Positions 1 through 8,016 of a stretch of DNA of 14,732 nt are shown here, piece by piece. The notes under the pieces were generated by a model that did no database searches, was not told where the DNA came from, and saw only the letters and a program-made list of their open reading frames with translations. This DNA comes from Bdellovibrionales bacterium (GTDB lineage: Bacteria; Bdellovibrionota; Bacteriovoracia; Bacteriovoracales; Bacteriovoracaceae), in NCBI GenBank assembly GCA_023250775.1, contig JAHFAA010000032.1:1-14732 (forward strand). The letters are read 5' to 3'. Numbering within the stretch: position 1 is the first letter of the stretch; each line of letters starts with the position of its first letter. The translations under genes were made by a program, and so were the position numbers.

Positions 1-178
1 GATCGGCAATGCCGTGCCACCACTATTGGGTAAATCCATTGGCGAAGCGCTCCTCCTGATGATGCGTAAATCTGAGGAGATCAAAAATACCAAGGCCTCA
101 GGCAAGGGAAAATCAAACAAGCGCGTTCAGACCACGATTCAAAATGTGCGGGAAGGGGCCTTCGTCTACAAGACTTGA
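1..178 (+). CDS. DNA (cytosine-5)-methyltransferase, C-terminal end (5' truncated by window edge)
   Basis: Reading from base 2, 58 codons run to a TGA at 176-178. The fragment opens with IGNAVPPLLGKSIGEAL, which matches conserved motif X of C5-cytosine DNA methyltransferases (usual form QIGNAVPP, then an amphipathic helix). In this family motif X helps build the S-adenosylmethionine pocket and is the last conserved block, so a short basic tail after it is expected. Here the tail is about 40 residues, rich in Lys, Arg and Thr. The catalytic PCQ and ENV motifs and the target-recognition domain would lie upstream, outside the window, so specificity and a partner restriction enzyme cannot be judged. 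The gene converges on the protease gene with 10 bases between the stops and no visible hairpin there. Confidence 0.85.
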   Translation, partial: IGNAVPPLLGKSIGEALLLMMRKSEEIKNTKASGKGKSNKRVQTTIQNVREGAFVYKT

Positions 179-188
179 CCCCGACTCA

Positions 189-3100
189 TTATTCGCCCGC
201 GTAAACGTAATTTTTCTTCGGCAATTCTGACTGCTGATCCCCAAGACCTGCCACTGTCGACCAGCTGTTGTAGGGATAATAAACAATGGCGCTTTCAGGT
301 CGCGCCCCCAGTTTTAAATCCACCACGTGTGTGGAGTTTGCAGCAACTTTGACAACTTCAGGCATGGCCAAGAATCCCTGGCCACCGTCGCCCAAGTTTA
401 CCGACTTCCACTCATCAACTCCCAAAACCTCGTCGCCTTTTCGTGAGGTCCCATCTTCACTCAGCACTTGCAATTTGAAATTCAATTGTCCAACTGGCGA
501 AACAAAAATCTTATCCAGTGAAACTTCTAAAATCGACAGCGTGCTTTGATTGAAGGCCTGCATTGGACGTTTTTCCAAGATGGCGGTGGTGTAATCTTCT
601 TTAGCACTTGCATCCCCGCGCGCATGGGCCTCTTCATAAACCTTACGCAGGGCCTTGACGGTAGGAACATCTAAAAGCAAAGTATGATACTCTGAATCGC
701 CGACCCCACCGAGATTATCACCGATAATTCCCGCCAATTCCTGATCAGGTGTTCCGTCACTATTACCATCAATCAAGATAGAAACTTCACAACCCTGCCA
801 ACGTGTCACGGGAGCATAGAGTTTCACCGCAAATTGCAGAACACGTTCAACACCAGCTTCCCCTGCGCGATCAATAATTCGGTACCCGGCACTTTGCAGA
901 TCACATAAACGCGAGCGTGAGCTGTTGATGCCTGTTTCTACCGGCAACTCGGCATCTTTTCCAAGATAATTGAAAACGTAGGCCTCACCGTCGGTTGGGC
1001 CGGAATTCTGAATTTTCAGTTGTGCCAAGGCGTCTGTTTCATCATCCTCAGAGGAAGCGAAGACCTCCAATCCCTGCTGTTTCAAAGACTGCCCTCGAGT
1101 TACCAAGGCCATCACAGGCAAGTGAACTAAAGTCACGCCACTGTCAGCATCTTTGGCCAAAATCTCGCCGTTTAATTCCGCACTGACCTCGCTTGGGGCC
1201 GAAAGTGTGGCATAGATTTTTATCTGGGCACTTTCACCGGCGGCAAGAGTACTAGGGCCTTGGACTTCAAGCCCTAACTCAGTGCTTGCGCCACTCTCAA
1301 ACTTTAAATTGAGAGCGTGCTTGGAAATATTCTTGAAGAGAACCTGCTGAAAAAGTTTTTTGCGTTTTAAAACTTGGACTTCACCCAGTGAGAGTCCTGC
1401 TGGACTGAAATAGGCCTGGGCCTGCAAAGACAGGTAAGCATCAACTCTGCCCGCACCTTGTTCGGACCAGCGATAAACTTTTCCCGAAGCATCTTTAATA
1501 ATTTTGGCCTGCCCCATGGCAACGGCCTTCAGCTCCTCAACGCTGAAATTAGGAAGGGCCTGCTTCAACAAGGCAAAAACACCCGTCATGTGAGGAGCGG
1601 CCATACTGGTTCCACTCATCATCACACTTTCATCTCCTTGCCCCATGGCGACGGAAATAATATCAGAGCCTGGCAAAGAAACTTCCGGCTTGAAAGCGCC
1701 ATCAATAGAACGAGGGCCTTGTGAGCTGAAGTCAGTCAGGGTATCGATCAGTTGAGGTTTTTTAATCCGTTCTCGCGAGGTCAAATCGCCGATCACCGGG
1801 CCGGAGCTGAGCTGTTCTTTGATTTTGGTTCCAAGTTCCACACTAATCATGACCCCGGGAATACTCACCGGTGCGTCGCCACCCATCTTAAATGGTTCGC
1901 CAGGACGATTGTTGGCGACCACCGCGGCAATGGCACCAAAAGCGGCGGCCTTGTTCATTTTTTCCACAAAGCTGATTTCCCCACGATCGATCAAGGCAAT
2001 CTTGCCTTTCACGCGCGCCTTCAAATCATCACTAATATCCTGAGCAAGAGTTCCCACGAAAACCAGTTCCTCTTTGATATTTTGCACGCTCCTGAGTGGC
2101 ACTGTGGTGGCGCCTTCAATCGACTCGGCCAAAATATCAAGCGTGCCACCGCTAAATTTTATTCCATCGAACTGCCAGTTGTGAGGCATTCCATCAACGG
2201 AGGCGGCGACAGAAAGAGCGGCCTCGGACGTCGAAGGAGCGCCTACGATATAAGCATTATGTCCGGCATTGCCGGCGGAAATTGAAAGTGCAATTCCGGC
2301 AGAGGCGAGATTTTTGATCGCCTCTCCATAGAGAATATGAGGTTTTCCGTATTCACTTCCCAAGGATAAATTAAGCACATCCAATCGATCATCGGCATTC
2401 AGATCACCATTGGGATCGATGGCATATTCAAGGCCGGCGATGACCACAGAATCGCTGGTTGAACCGTGAGCACCAAAAACTTTAATGGCATACAGTTGAG
2501 CATCGGGCGCCACACCTGAATAGGTTTTCACGCCATCGCCAATTCCGGCGACTGTACCGGCGACGTGGGAACCATGGCCTCCTTCATCAAGCGGATTTTG
2601 ATCAGGAAGCGGAATACGTTGTTCAAAAAGTGGTGAGGCGGCATCGTAGGCGGTTCCAACCAGATCAATTCCTCCCACAACCTTGGCACTGGGATAACCA
2701 ACGGCAGGCCCACTTGGATCAATACTTTTATAGGCCTCTTTTGTTCCTACTCCACCAAACATGGCGTGAGTATAATCAATGCCGGTATCCACGATTCCAA
2801 CCTTAACGCCCTTGCCGGTAATTCCCAATTCTTTATGCGCACGGGCGGCACCAATAAAGGAAACGGAGTTGTCGACGGTCAGATCCTCATCATTAGATTT
2901 TTTCCCCTGAGCAGCGGCCAGGACGGGGCGGTCGAAAGTTCCTTCTCTCTCAATATAGGAAACACCTTCCATGCCCTTTATTTTATCTTCGAGTGAGATC
3001 GGTGCCATGATCGCCAAAGCATTCAAGGCCCAGCGATAGTGATAGAAAATTTTAATTTCGGGAGAAAGATTTTTGAGTTCTTCTTCTTTTTTTGTCTGCT

Positions 3101-3350
3101 CAACCAGCAGGGCCTCTTTTGCTTCTGTCGCCACGGTGAGGTGACCGTTATCGAGCACCGCCTTTTCGAGCAACGCTGGTTCGGACAGACGGATGATCGC
3201 CATAAAATGGTCGCGATTCTGAGGGCGATTGCTCCAAATATCACTGGCCTTAAGCAGAAGTCCTTGGGCACTTTTTTGAGTACAGCCTTGGCCCAAAAGA
3301 ACCAGAGAACTGAGCAATAAAAATGACAACGTAAAACGCGACCTGATCAT
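189..3350 (-). CDS. Subtilisin-like (S8) serine protease, probable lipoprotein, with PA domain
   Basis: This 1053-residue protein is a predicted surface or periplasmic serine endopeptidase. Residues 1-23 form a signal peptide ending LGQGC, so Cys23 could be lipidated, although GQGC is not an ideal lipobox. Residues about 45-135 look like an I9-type propeptide. The catalytic triad is visible: Asp188 in VGIVDTGIDYTH, His259 in GGHGSHVAGT and Ser582 in SGTSMAAPH, with oxyanion Asn361 in SAGNAG. A protease-associated (PA) domain is inserted at about 425-520, between Asn361 and the Ser block, as in lactocepin-type subtilases. Acidic DPNGD...DD (312-321) and DGNSDGTPDQEL (861-872) stretches may bind calcium. 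Residues from about 640 onward are probably beta-rich accessory domains. GGAGG at 3356-3360, five bases before the ATG, supports the start. Substrate unknown. Confidence 0.93.
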   Translation of the reverse strand: MIRSRFTLSFLLLSSLVLLGQGCTQKSAQGLLLKASDIWSNRPQNRDHFMAIIRLSEPALLEKAVLDNGHLTVATEAKEALLVEQTKKEEELKNLSPEIKIFYHYRWALNALAIMAPISLEDKIKGMEGVSYIEREGTFDRPVLAAAQGKKSNDEDLTVDNSVSFIGAARAHKELGITGKGVKVGIVDTGIDYTHAMFGGVGTKEAYKSIDPSGPAVGYPSAKVVGGIDLVGTAYDAASPLFEQRIPLPDQNPLDEGGHGSHVAGTVAGIGDGVKTYSGVAPDAQLYAIKVFGAHGSTSDSVVIAGLEYAIDPNGDLNADDRLDVLNLSLGSEYGKPHILYGEAIKNLASAGIALSISAGNAGHNAYIVGAPSTSEAALSVAASVDGMPHNWQFDGIKFSGGTLDILAESIEGATTVPLRSVQNIKEELVFVGTLAQDISDDLKARVKGKIALIDRGEISFVEKMNKAAAFGAIAAVVANNRPGEPFKMGGDAPVSIPGVMISVELGTKIKEQLSSGPVIGDLTSRERIKKPQLIDTLTDFSSQGPRSIDGAFKPEVSLPGSDIISVAMGQGDESVMMSGTSMAAPHMTGVFALLKQALPNFSVEELKAVAMGQAKIIKDASGKVYRWSEQGAGRVDAYLSLQAQAYFSPAGLSLGEVQVLKRKKLFQQVLFKNISKHALNLKFESGASTELGLEVQGPSTLAAGESAQIKIYATLSAPSEVSAELNGEILAKDADSGVTLVHLPVMALVTRGQSLKQQGLEVFASSEDDETDALAQLKIQNSGPTDGEAYVFNYLGKDAELPVETGINSSRSRLCDLQSAGYRIIDRAGEAGVERVLQFAVKLYAPVTRWQGCEVSILIDGNSDGTPDQELAGIIGDNLGGVGDSEYHTLLLDVPTVKALRKVYEEAHARGDASAKEDYTTAILEKRPMQAFNQSTLSILEVSLDKIFVSPVGQLNFKLQVLSEDGTSRKGDEVLGVDEWKSVNLGDGGQGFLAMPEVVKVAANSTHVVDLKLGARPESAIVYYPYNSWSTVAGLGDQQSELPKKNYVYAGE

Positions 3351-3355
3351 AGGAA

Positions 3356-3360
3356 CCTCC
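3356..3360 (-). promoter_or_regulatory. Ribosome binding site of the S8 protease gene
   Basis: On the minus strand these bases read GGAGG, five bases before the ATG at 3350. This is a consensus Shine-Dalgarno element that fixes the start just ahead of the signal peptide. Confidence 0.8.
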
Positions 3361-3556
3361 GCCTGTGAAAAAACTTGGTCAATGTGAGGGAATTTTGCAT
3401 TCTTGTAAACGATAAACTTTACAACCCATTGAAATGAGGCCGTAAAATACCGGCCGACAGTTTTTGTAAGATTTAGGACTCAGTTGTAAAAACTGCCTGG
3501 GGCCTAAATGGGCCCGAAGTACCGTATTCTGGTTTCACAATACCTATTTTTGGGCC
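3361..3556. promoter_or_regulatory. Divergent control region with four TTGTAA-type boxes
   Basis: This region separates the leftward protease gene from the rightward MCE operon. It holds a perfect inverted repeat, TTGTAAA at 3403-3409 and TTTACAA at 3418-3424, with an 8-base spacer and half-site centres 15 bases apart. TTGTAA recurs at 3464-3469 and 3484-3489, exactly 20 bases apart. The last copy lies inside a small palindrome, CAGTT-gtaaa-AACTG (3481-3495). A second small palindrome GCCG...CGGC lies at about 3439-3454. A weak plus-strand promoter could be TTACAA (3419-3424) with TAAAAT 18 bases later, but it is not convincing. The arrangement suggests a shared operator for both divergent units; no regulator can be named. 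Confidence 0.4.
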
Positions 3557-3560
3557 GGAG
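3557..3560 (+). promoter_or_regulatory. Ribosome binding site supporting a TTG start for the MlaE-type permease
   Basis: GGAG lies six bases before the TTG at 3567. The frame stays open upstream as far as a TAG at 3474-3476, but I found no ATG or GTG codon in it, so this site and TTG give the best start. Confidence 0.65.
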
Positions 3561-3566
3561 TTTCGG

Positions 3567-4295
3567 TTGATTCCCCTCCTCGAATACATTCCTCACGATC
3601 GAGGCCAGCGCCAGGAATTCCTTCGCGTTTTTCTCCGTCAAACCTATTACACTTTCAATCAGGCCATCCCACTCATGGGAATCCTGGGCGTCTTCGCCGG
3701 TCTGTCCGTCGCCTTTCAAGCACGACTAGGCCTCTCCTTTATTGGTGGCAACGATAGCTTAGGCCAAATCGTTGTTGTGGTTCTGGTGCGCGAGCTGGCG
3801 CCACTCATGTCTTCGCTCGTCTTGATTGCCCGTTCGGCCACGGCCGTGGCGAGTGAATTGGCCACCATGAAAGTGCAGCAGGAAATTGAGGCCTTGTTGG
3901 CCATGAGAATTAATGTCAAACAATACCTGCTTGGCCCCAGACTTTTGGCGGCAACGCTCTCGATCTTTTGTATGGCGATCTGCTTTGTCTTTGCCGGAAT
4001 TGTTGGCGCCTGGTTTGGTGCAAATTTTTGGAGCTACTATCCCCTTTTTCAATTTTTAAATTCCATTTCCTTATCACTGGCACCTGCGGACATTTTCTTT
4101 TTCATCGCCAAAACGACTTTGATCGGCACAGGGATCTTCATGGTGGCCATCAAAAGTGGCATGTCACTCCACAAAGCACCTTTTGAGGTGCCTATCGTCA
4201 CGAACAAAGCAGTGGTCGATGCCCTTTTTATCGCCATTGCCTTACAAATATTTTTCAGCGGGATTTTTTATTTATGGATCGGACTCAAGATGTAA
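3567..4295 (+). CDS. mlaE: MlaE/YrbE-type permease of an MCE lipid ABC transporter
   Basis: This 242-residue inner-membrane protein belongs to the MlaE permease family, which forms the dimeric membrane core of MCE phospholipid or hydrophobic-compound transporters. The family signature is clear at about 74-128: RELAPLMSSLVLIARSATA, then VASELATMKVQQEIEALLAM, then INVKQYLLGPRLLA. Hydrophobic segments lie near residues 34-50, 64-88, 128-150, 170-195 and 216-240. The amphipathic N-terminal stretch before the first segment is short, and the protein is slightly shorter than typical members (about 250-260). The start is TTG with GGAG six bases upstream. The 3' end overlaps the next gene by 22 bases, so the genes are probably translationally coupled. 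In the family this subunit pairs with an MlaF ATPase and an MlaD hexamer; both positions are filled here. Confidence 0.9.
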   Translation: MIPLLEYIPHDRGQRQEFLRVFLRQTYYTFNQAIPLMGILGVFAGLSVAFQARLGLSFIGGNDSLGQIVVVVLVRELAPLMSSLVLIARSATAVASELATMKVQQEIEALLAMRINVKQYLLGPRLLAATLSIFCMAICFVFAGIVGAWFGANFWSYYPLFQFLNSISLSLAPADIFFFIAKTTLIGTGIFMVAIKSGMSLHKAPFEVPIVTNKAVVDALFIAIALQIFFSGIFYLWIGLKM

Positions 4296-5032
4296 TCGTA
4301 GATGTTCGTAGTCCTGCCGGGACTTGCCACATCGGGACTCTCACGGCCGAGACTAATTTTAATTTTCAGGTTCGCCCTGGACAAATTGTCGGTTTTCTTG
4401 AAGCAAGAAACTCCACCTTCCTCTTTCGCCTCATCTTGGGACTTGGGACACTGAGCACCGGGACAATCGACTTTCCTTCGCTTGATCACCTCAGAAAAAA
4501 TGAGAACTTCTATATCAATTTTGGCCTGGCCCAAAGGGAGAAGGGCCTTCTCTCCAACCTCAACATCCTTGAGAACGTTGAACTTCCAGCTCGCTATCAT
4601 AATATCAAAGTGGGAGAGCTGGGGCCGGACGAATTAACTCATAAAGCTCTGCGGGAAGCGATAATTCCTGAAAATTTTTGGAACCTGCGCCCCGATCATA
4701 TTCCATGGGAAATCAAAAAACGCACAATCTTGGCAAGGGCCGTGGTGTGTCTGCCTAAAATCGTTTTGCTTGAGGACCCCACCAATATGTTTCGGTGGGA
4801 AAAATTACCTGAGCTCTTTCACTGGATCAAATTACAACAAACAGAAAAACGGGCCACTCTTCTTTGCACTGAAAATATTCCCTTCGCCTTGTCCATTTGT
4901 GATTCTGTCTGGAACGCAGAAACTCAAAAACTGGAGACAGTTGACCAGTATCTCGAGGAAAAAGGCACTGAGTGGAGCACCTTTATTACACAAATGCGTA
5001 AGCAGTTGGAGGTTTCATGCGTCTCAACCTAA
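4274..5032 (+). CDS. MlaF-position ABC protein with degenerate catalytic motifs (probable pseudo-ATPase)
   Basis: This 252-residue protein sits where the MlaF ATPase belongs and keeps the NBD layout but not its catalytic residues. The Walker A position (about 40-52) reads GFLEARNSTFLFRL in place of GxxGxGKST and has no P-loop lysine. The Q-loop glutamine may survive at Gln86 (GLAQREKGLL), followed by an MlaF-like SNLNILENVELP. The ABC signature, normally LSGGQ, reads IPWEI (143-147) and is followed by a recognisable helix ending ILARAV. Walker B (163-169) is IVLLEDP, with the usual D-E pair swapped to E-D. The switch histidine region is CTEN (198-201). The frame is intact and overlaps its neighbours by 22 and 16 bases, so this is a maintained gene, not a decayed one. 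It may be a structural or regulatory subunit, or another ATPase may drive the transporter. Confidence 0.75.
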   Translation: MDRTQDVIVDVRSPAGTCHIGTLTAETNFNFQVRPGQIVGFLEARNSTFLFRLILGLGTLSTGTIDFPSLDHLRKNENFYINFGLAQREKGLLSNLNILENVELPARYHNIKVGELGPDELTHKALREAIIPENFWNLRPDHIPWEIKKRTILARAVVCLPKIVLLEDPTNMFRWEKLPELFHWIKLQQTEKRATLLCTENIPFALSICDSVWNAETQKLETVDQYLEEKGTEWSTFITQMRKQLEVSCVST

Positions 5033-5925
5033 TAGAAAAGAAGGCGGTCTTGGGCGTTCTTTTATCCTGTGCCGCCATGATTATCGCCGTGCTTATCATT
5101 GGCAAACGCAATTTGTGGTTCGAGGCCAAGAATAGTTATTTTGCTTATTATCATGATGTGGAAGGCCTGACCGAAGGCAGCCTCGTTACCTTAAGTGGGT
5201 TGCGGGTGGGAGAAGTTGAACATCTCGAAGTTTACAGCGATAACAGAATCAAAGTGACCTTTAGTGTGAAAAACTCTCTGGAAAATAAAATTCGTCAAGA
5301 CAGCATGGCAAGGCAACACAGGGCCTTTGTGATTGGTGAAAAACGCATTGATATTGTTCCCGGGACCACCGAGGCCCATCAGGTGGAAAATGGCGGGGAA
5401 ATCAAGGGAATGGATTCGATGGATTTGCCTGATTTAGTTTCCGGAAAAAATATCGGCAATGTGACTGGAAAATTGGACGGCATGCTCGTTGGACTTAAAA
5501 AATGGTCTGATGCTCTTTTAGTGTTGTCCGATAAAATTGGCCCCAATGACCTGGCCAACTTGTATAAAGAAGTTGGCCCGCTGATGGTGAATATGAATAA
5601 TCTTGTGAAAGATTTAAAAGACTTCACTGAGACAGTAAAAATCGCCCGTCGTGATATTGTGGGGAATGGTCTCCTGACCGACACTCTCAAAAACACCAAT
5701 AAAATTCTGACTCCATTGGCGCGTCGTGAGGAACTCTTAGAAACCACCTTAAACAATGTCAATGTGCTGATGTCTGAAGTGGCCAAGGAACCTACCTTCG
5801 CCAAAGACATTCTCGCTTTGCTTAAAGATGTTTCTGTCACTCTCAAAGCGGTGCAAAAAACCTGGATTCTAAAAGGCCATGTGGAAGACGTTCAAAAAGA
5901 ATCTAACCAATCCAAAAAACCTTAA
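5017..5925 (+). CDS. mlaD: MlaD/MCE-domain lipid-binding protein, membrane anchored
   Basis: This 302-residue protein has one N-terminal membrane anchor (about 9-28) and a single MCE domain (about 37-116). Typical MCE features are FAYYHDVEGLTEGSLVTLSG, then LRVGEVEHLEV, and GEKRIDIVPG near the domain end. In the family these domains form a hexameric ring on the periplasmic side of the permease and pass lipids through a central pore. Residues 150-300 are predicted mostly helical with heptad-like leucines, as in MCE proteins whose C-termini form a helical extension. The ATG overlaps the preceding gene by 16 bases, so it is the third coupled gene. No mlaC, mlaB or mlaA follows: the next gene is on the opposite strand and shares the TTAA at 5922-5925 that supplies both stop codons. 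Confidence 0.9.
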   Translation: MRLNLIEKKAVLGVLLSCAAMIIAVLIIGKRNLWFEAKNSYFAYYHDVEGLTEGSLVTLSGLRVGEVEHLEVYSDNRIKVTFSVKNSLENKIRQDSMARQHRAFVIGEKRIDIVPGTTEAHQVENGGEIKGMDSMDLPDLVSGKNIGNVTGKLDGMLVGLKKWSDALLVLSDKIGPNDLANLYKEVGPLMVNMNNLVKDLKDFTETVKIARRDIVGNGLLTDTLKNTNKILTPLARREELLETTLNNVNVLMSEVAKEPTFAKDILALLKDVSVTLKAVQKTWILKGHVEDVQKESNQSKKP

Positions 5926-7949
5926 AACTCTGAGGAACTCGACATCAAACTGGCCGGCGCTCGTAGTCCATTTTTCACCAGCGCTTCGTCTGAAGGCCGC
6001 AAGATGAGTGGAGTATCAGAACGAATTTCAAGCAGATATGGAAAATTATTCTGCTGAAAAATAAAACGTCCTTGATAAAAAACATTTTCTTTGCCGAAAA
6101 ACAAACTCAAACCTTGATTGCCCTTGAATTCTCCACCAAGCTCTTCCCAGAATTGATAAAATAATTTTACATTGAGATTTTTCAAGCGTTCGCTGCCATC
6201 CAAAAAAGAAACTTTCTGAATACACAGCACTCTTAGTTGCTGGCGGTGAACGAGTTTAAACCAAAAGCTTTTACTTTTTAAGTAGCTCTCCACCTCGCGA
6301 TTACATTGCTCACGCTCCAAGCCCGTGACCGAGCGATGAGAAAACTCGCTCCAAGCGTTTTGCAGCGAATCCAGCAAAAGTGAGTAATCATTTTCACTGC
6401 ATGCCGTGGCGGCACACGCTTCATCGAGATGCTTTTTATTTTCCTCATAACTCTGGGCCAAGAAGGCCGTGATGCCCGGAAGGCCCAAGGTAAACTGATT
6501 TTCAAAACGCCACGGTGTCTGCGCGGTTTTTAAAACATCCCGCCAGTCACCCTGAGGGGTCTTGGTCAGCTGATACTCGACAAAAAGATGTTTTAACTTC
6601 AGCTTTGACAGCCATTTCCACAGGCCCTTACGTTGCACAAGATGAGTATAAGTTCGGTGCGAGCGAAAGGCCTGCTGTTCGGTCAAGGAATATGGAATTT
6701 CTTTTTTTAGCAGATTCTCCTGATACTTATACTCAATTCCAGAATTCTTTTCCGTGTAATAAGGGATTCCTCGAAAGGCGGTATAGAGAAAATCCAAAAG
6801 GCCAAAGAGACTGCCTTGAAACAAGGACAAAAAGGAATTCACCTTGAATTCTTGCCTCCGATCATGACGATAGTATCGTTCGTGCTCTTGCCCTTCACTC
6901 GAATTCAAATAAAGGTCTTTTTCTTCCGTACTCTCACTGGCGGCAAAACGGAAAATCAAAAAAGTCAGATGGGTATCAAACGCCATCGTGTCAGTAAATT
7001 CTTGCGCCACTAAAAACTCGCGATATTCCTCAAGATTTTGCAGGCCAATAACTTTGGAAGCGTGGTCGGTGAGATTTTCCCAGCTGGAGAATCTTTCATC
7101 ATAGGGAAAAAGATAATCCGCCTTCATGGCGGTTTGCTTGCTATAGGACAGCCCAAAATCGATCAGGGATAGTTGGATGCATTTATAAAGTTCCATTCCA
7201 AGACTGGCCTCGATGGAAAGACCAATACGCTTTTCAACTTCAATGCCTAGTCGTAGCCCCGGTAGAAGTTTCTGCTGATAAGCGACCTCGCGTTTAGAGG
7301 CGCGATAAAGTGAGGCCGTGGCACTGACATCGCCCGAGATGCCGTAGGGGCCGGACCAATGCACTTTGCCCTGGCCATCAATATACAGCCAATCCTCGGC
7401 AATAATATTATCGCCGGCCTTCAGCTCTTTCATCCCGGCACTGCTAAAAAACCAAAAAGGCGTTAAGAGATAGCGCAAATCAGAGGTATAGGCACCTTCC
7501 TTGGTTGGATAAACATGAAAACTATGAAAGCGTTTTTCGATAGAAATTTTGGCCGAGGCATCTCCTGAAATACTGCCCAAATTTAAATTACTGGTGGATA
7601 ACTCTTTTTCGAAAAGCTTAATCAACGCCTCGGCCTTGAAATAAAAAGACACCTGATCGTCCGCCACCCATCCTTGCTTCGACAGCAAATCAGGATAAAC
7701 ATTGCGCCAGATTTTTAAATCAAAGGCACCAAAGTCGATGGAGGTCTGGTAACTTCGCTGTGAGGAAGTTCCCTGCGTCTGCCAATTTTCGCCAAAAAGT
7801 TGACCGAAACTTTTTTCTTTTGCCCACCCCTGATACTGCAGCAAAATATTCGCCAGAGCTTCCGGCCCTGTTTGCGCATACGAATACGCTGAATAAAATA
7901 TAAGCGCCAAGGCCAATGCCATTTCTAGCAATAGGATAGGAATTTTCAT
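5922..7949 (-). CDS. Exported protein of unknown function (675 aa)
   Basis: I do not recognise this protein. It starts with a hydrophobic leader, MKIPILLLEMALALALIFYS, with probable signal peptidase I cleavage after SYA at residue 25, so it should reach the periplasm or outer membrane. The body is large, rich in aromatic residues and charged, with no further clear membrane span. The few cysteines are mostly in the C-terminal half, including a CAATAC cluster, and could form disulfides. The last residue is Phe, which is seen in outer-membrane barrels but is not evidence on its own. No good Shine-Dalgarno sequence precedes the ATG; an in-frame TAA lies just upstream, so the start cannot move far out. 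It ends inside the last codons of the MCE gene on the other strand. A role in the envelope is the most that can be inferred. Confidence 0.75.
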   Translation of the reverse strand: MKIPILLLEMALALALIFYSAYSYAQTGPEALANILLQYQGWAKEKSFGQLFGENWQTQGTSSQRSYQTSIDFGAFDLKIWRNVYPDLLSKQGWVADDQVSFYFKAEALIKLFEKELSTSNLNLGSISGDASAKISIEKRFHSFHVYPTKEGAYTSDLRYLLTPFWFFSSAGMKELKAGDNIIAEDWLYIDGQGKVHWSGPYGISGDVSATASLYRASKREVAYQQKLLPGLRLGIEVEKRIGLSIEASLGMELYKCIQLSLIDFGLSYSKQTAMKADYLFPYDERFSSWENLTDHASKVIGLQNLEEYREFLVAQEFTDTMAFDTHLTFLIFRFAASESTEEKDLYLNSSEGQEHERYYRHDRRQEFKVNSFLSLFQGSLFGLLDFLYTAFRGIPYYTEKNSGIEYKYQENLLKKEIPYSLTEQQAFRSHRTYTHLVQRKGLWKWLSKLKLKHLFVEYQLTKTPQGDWRDVLKTAQTPWRFENQFTLGLPGITAFLAQSYEENKKHLDEACAATACSENDYSLLLDSLQNAWSEFSHRSVTGLEREQCNREVESYLKSKSFWFKLVHRQQLRVLCIQKVSFLDGSERLKNLNVKLFYQFWEELGGEFKGNQGLSLFFGKENVFYQGRFIFQQNNFPYLLEIRSDTPLILRPSDEALVKNGLRAPASLMSSSSEF

Positions 7950-8016
7950 AATTTATGCCGGATAATCTGTGATGAGGAGCTAGGCCAGTGTAGAAAGCAA
8001 CGTGCAGGTTAACAGG

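Noticed and set aside
1752..2285. A 177-codon open frame on the plus strand inside the protease gene
   Set aside because: It lies fully opposite the conserved catalytic and PA regions of the protease, shows no domain or start signal, and reads as an antisense shadow.
4770..5135. A 121-codon plus-strand frame across the ABC/MCE gene junction
   Set aside because: It overlaps two real genes in another frame and has no motif. I also considered whether it indicates a frameshift in the ABC gene, but that gene continues cleanly to its overlap with the MCE gene.
5379..5846. A 155-codon open frame on the minus strand inside the MCE gene
   Set aside because: It is serine/arginine-rich with no family pattern and is fully covered by a clear MCE protein on the other strand.
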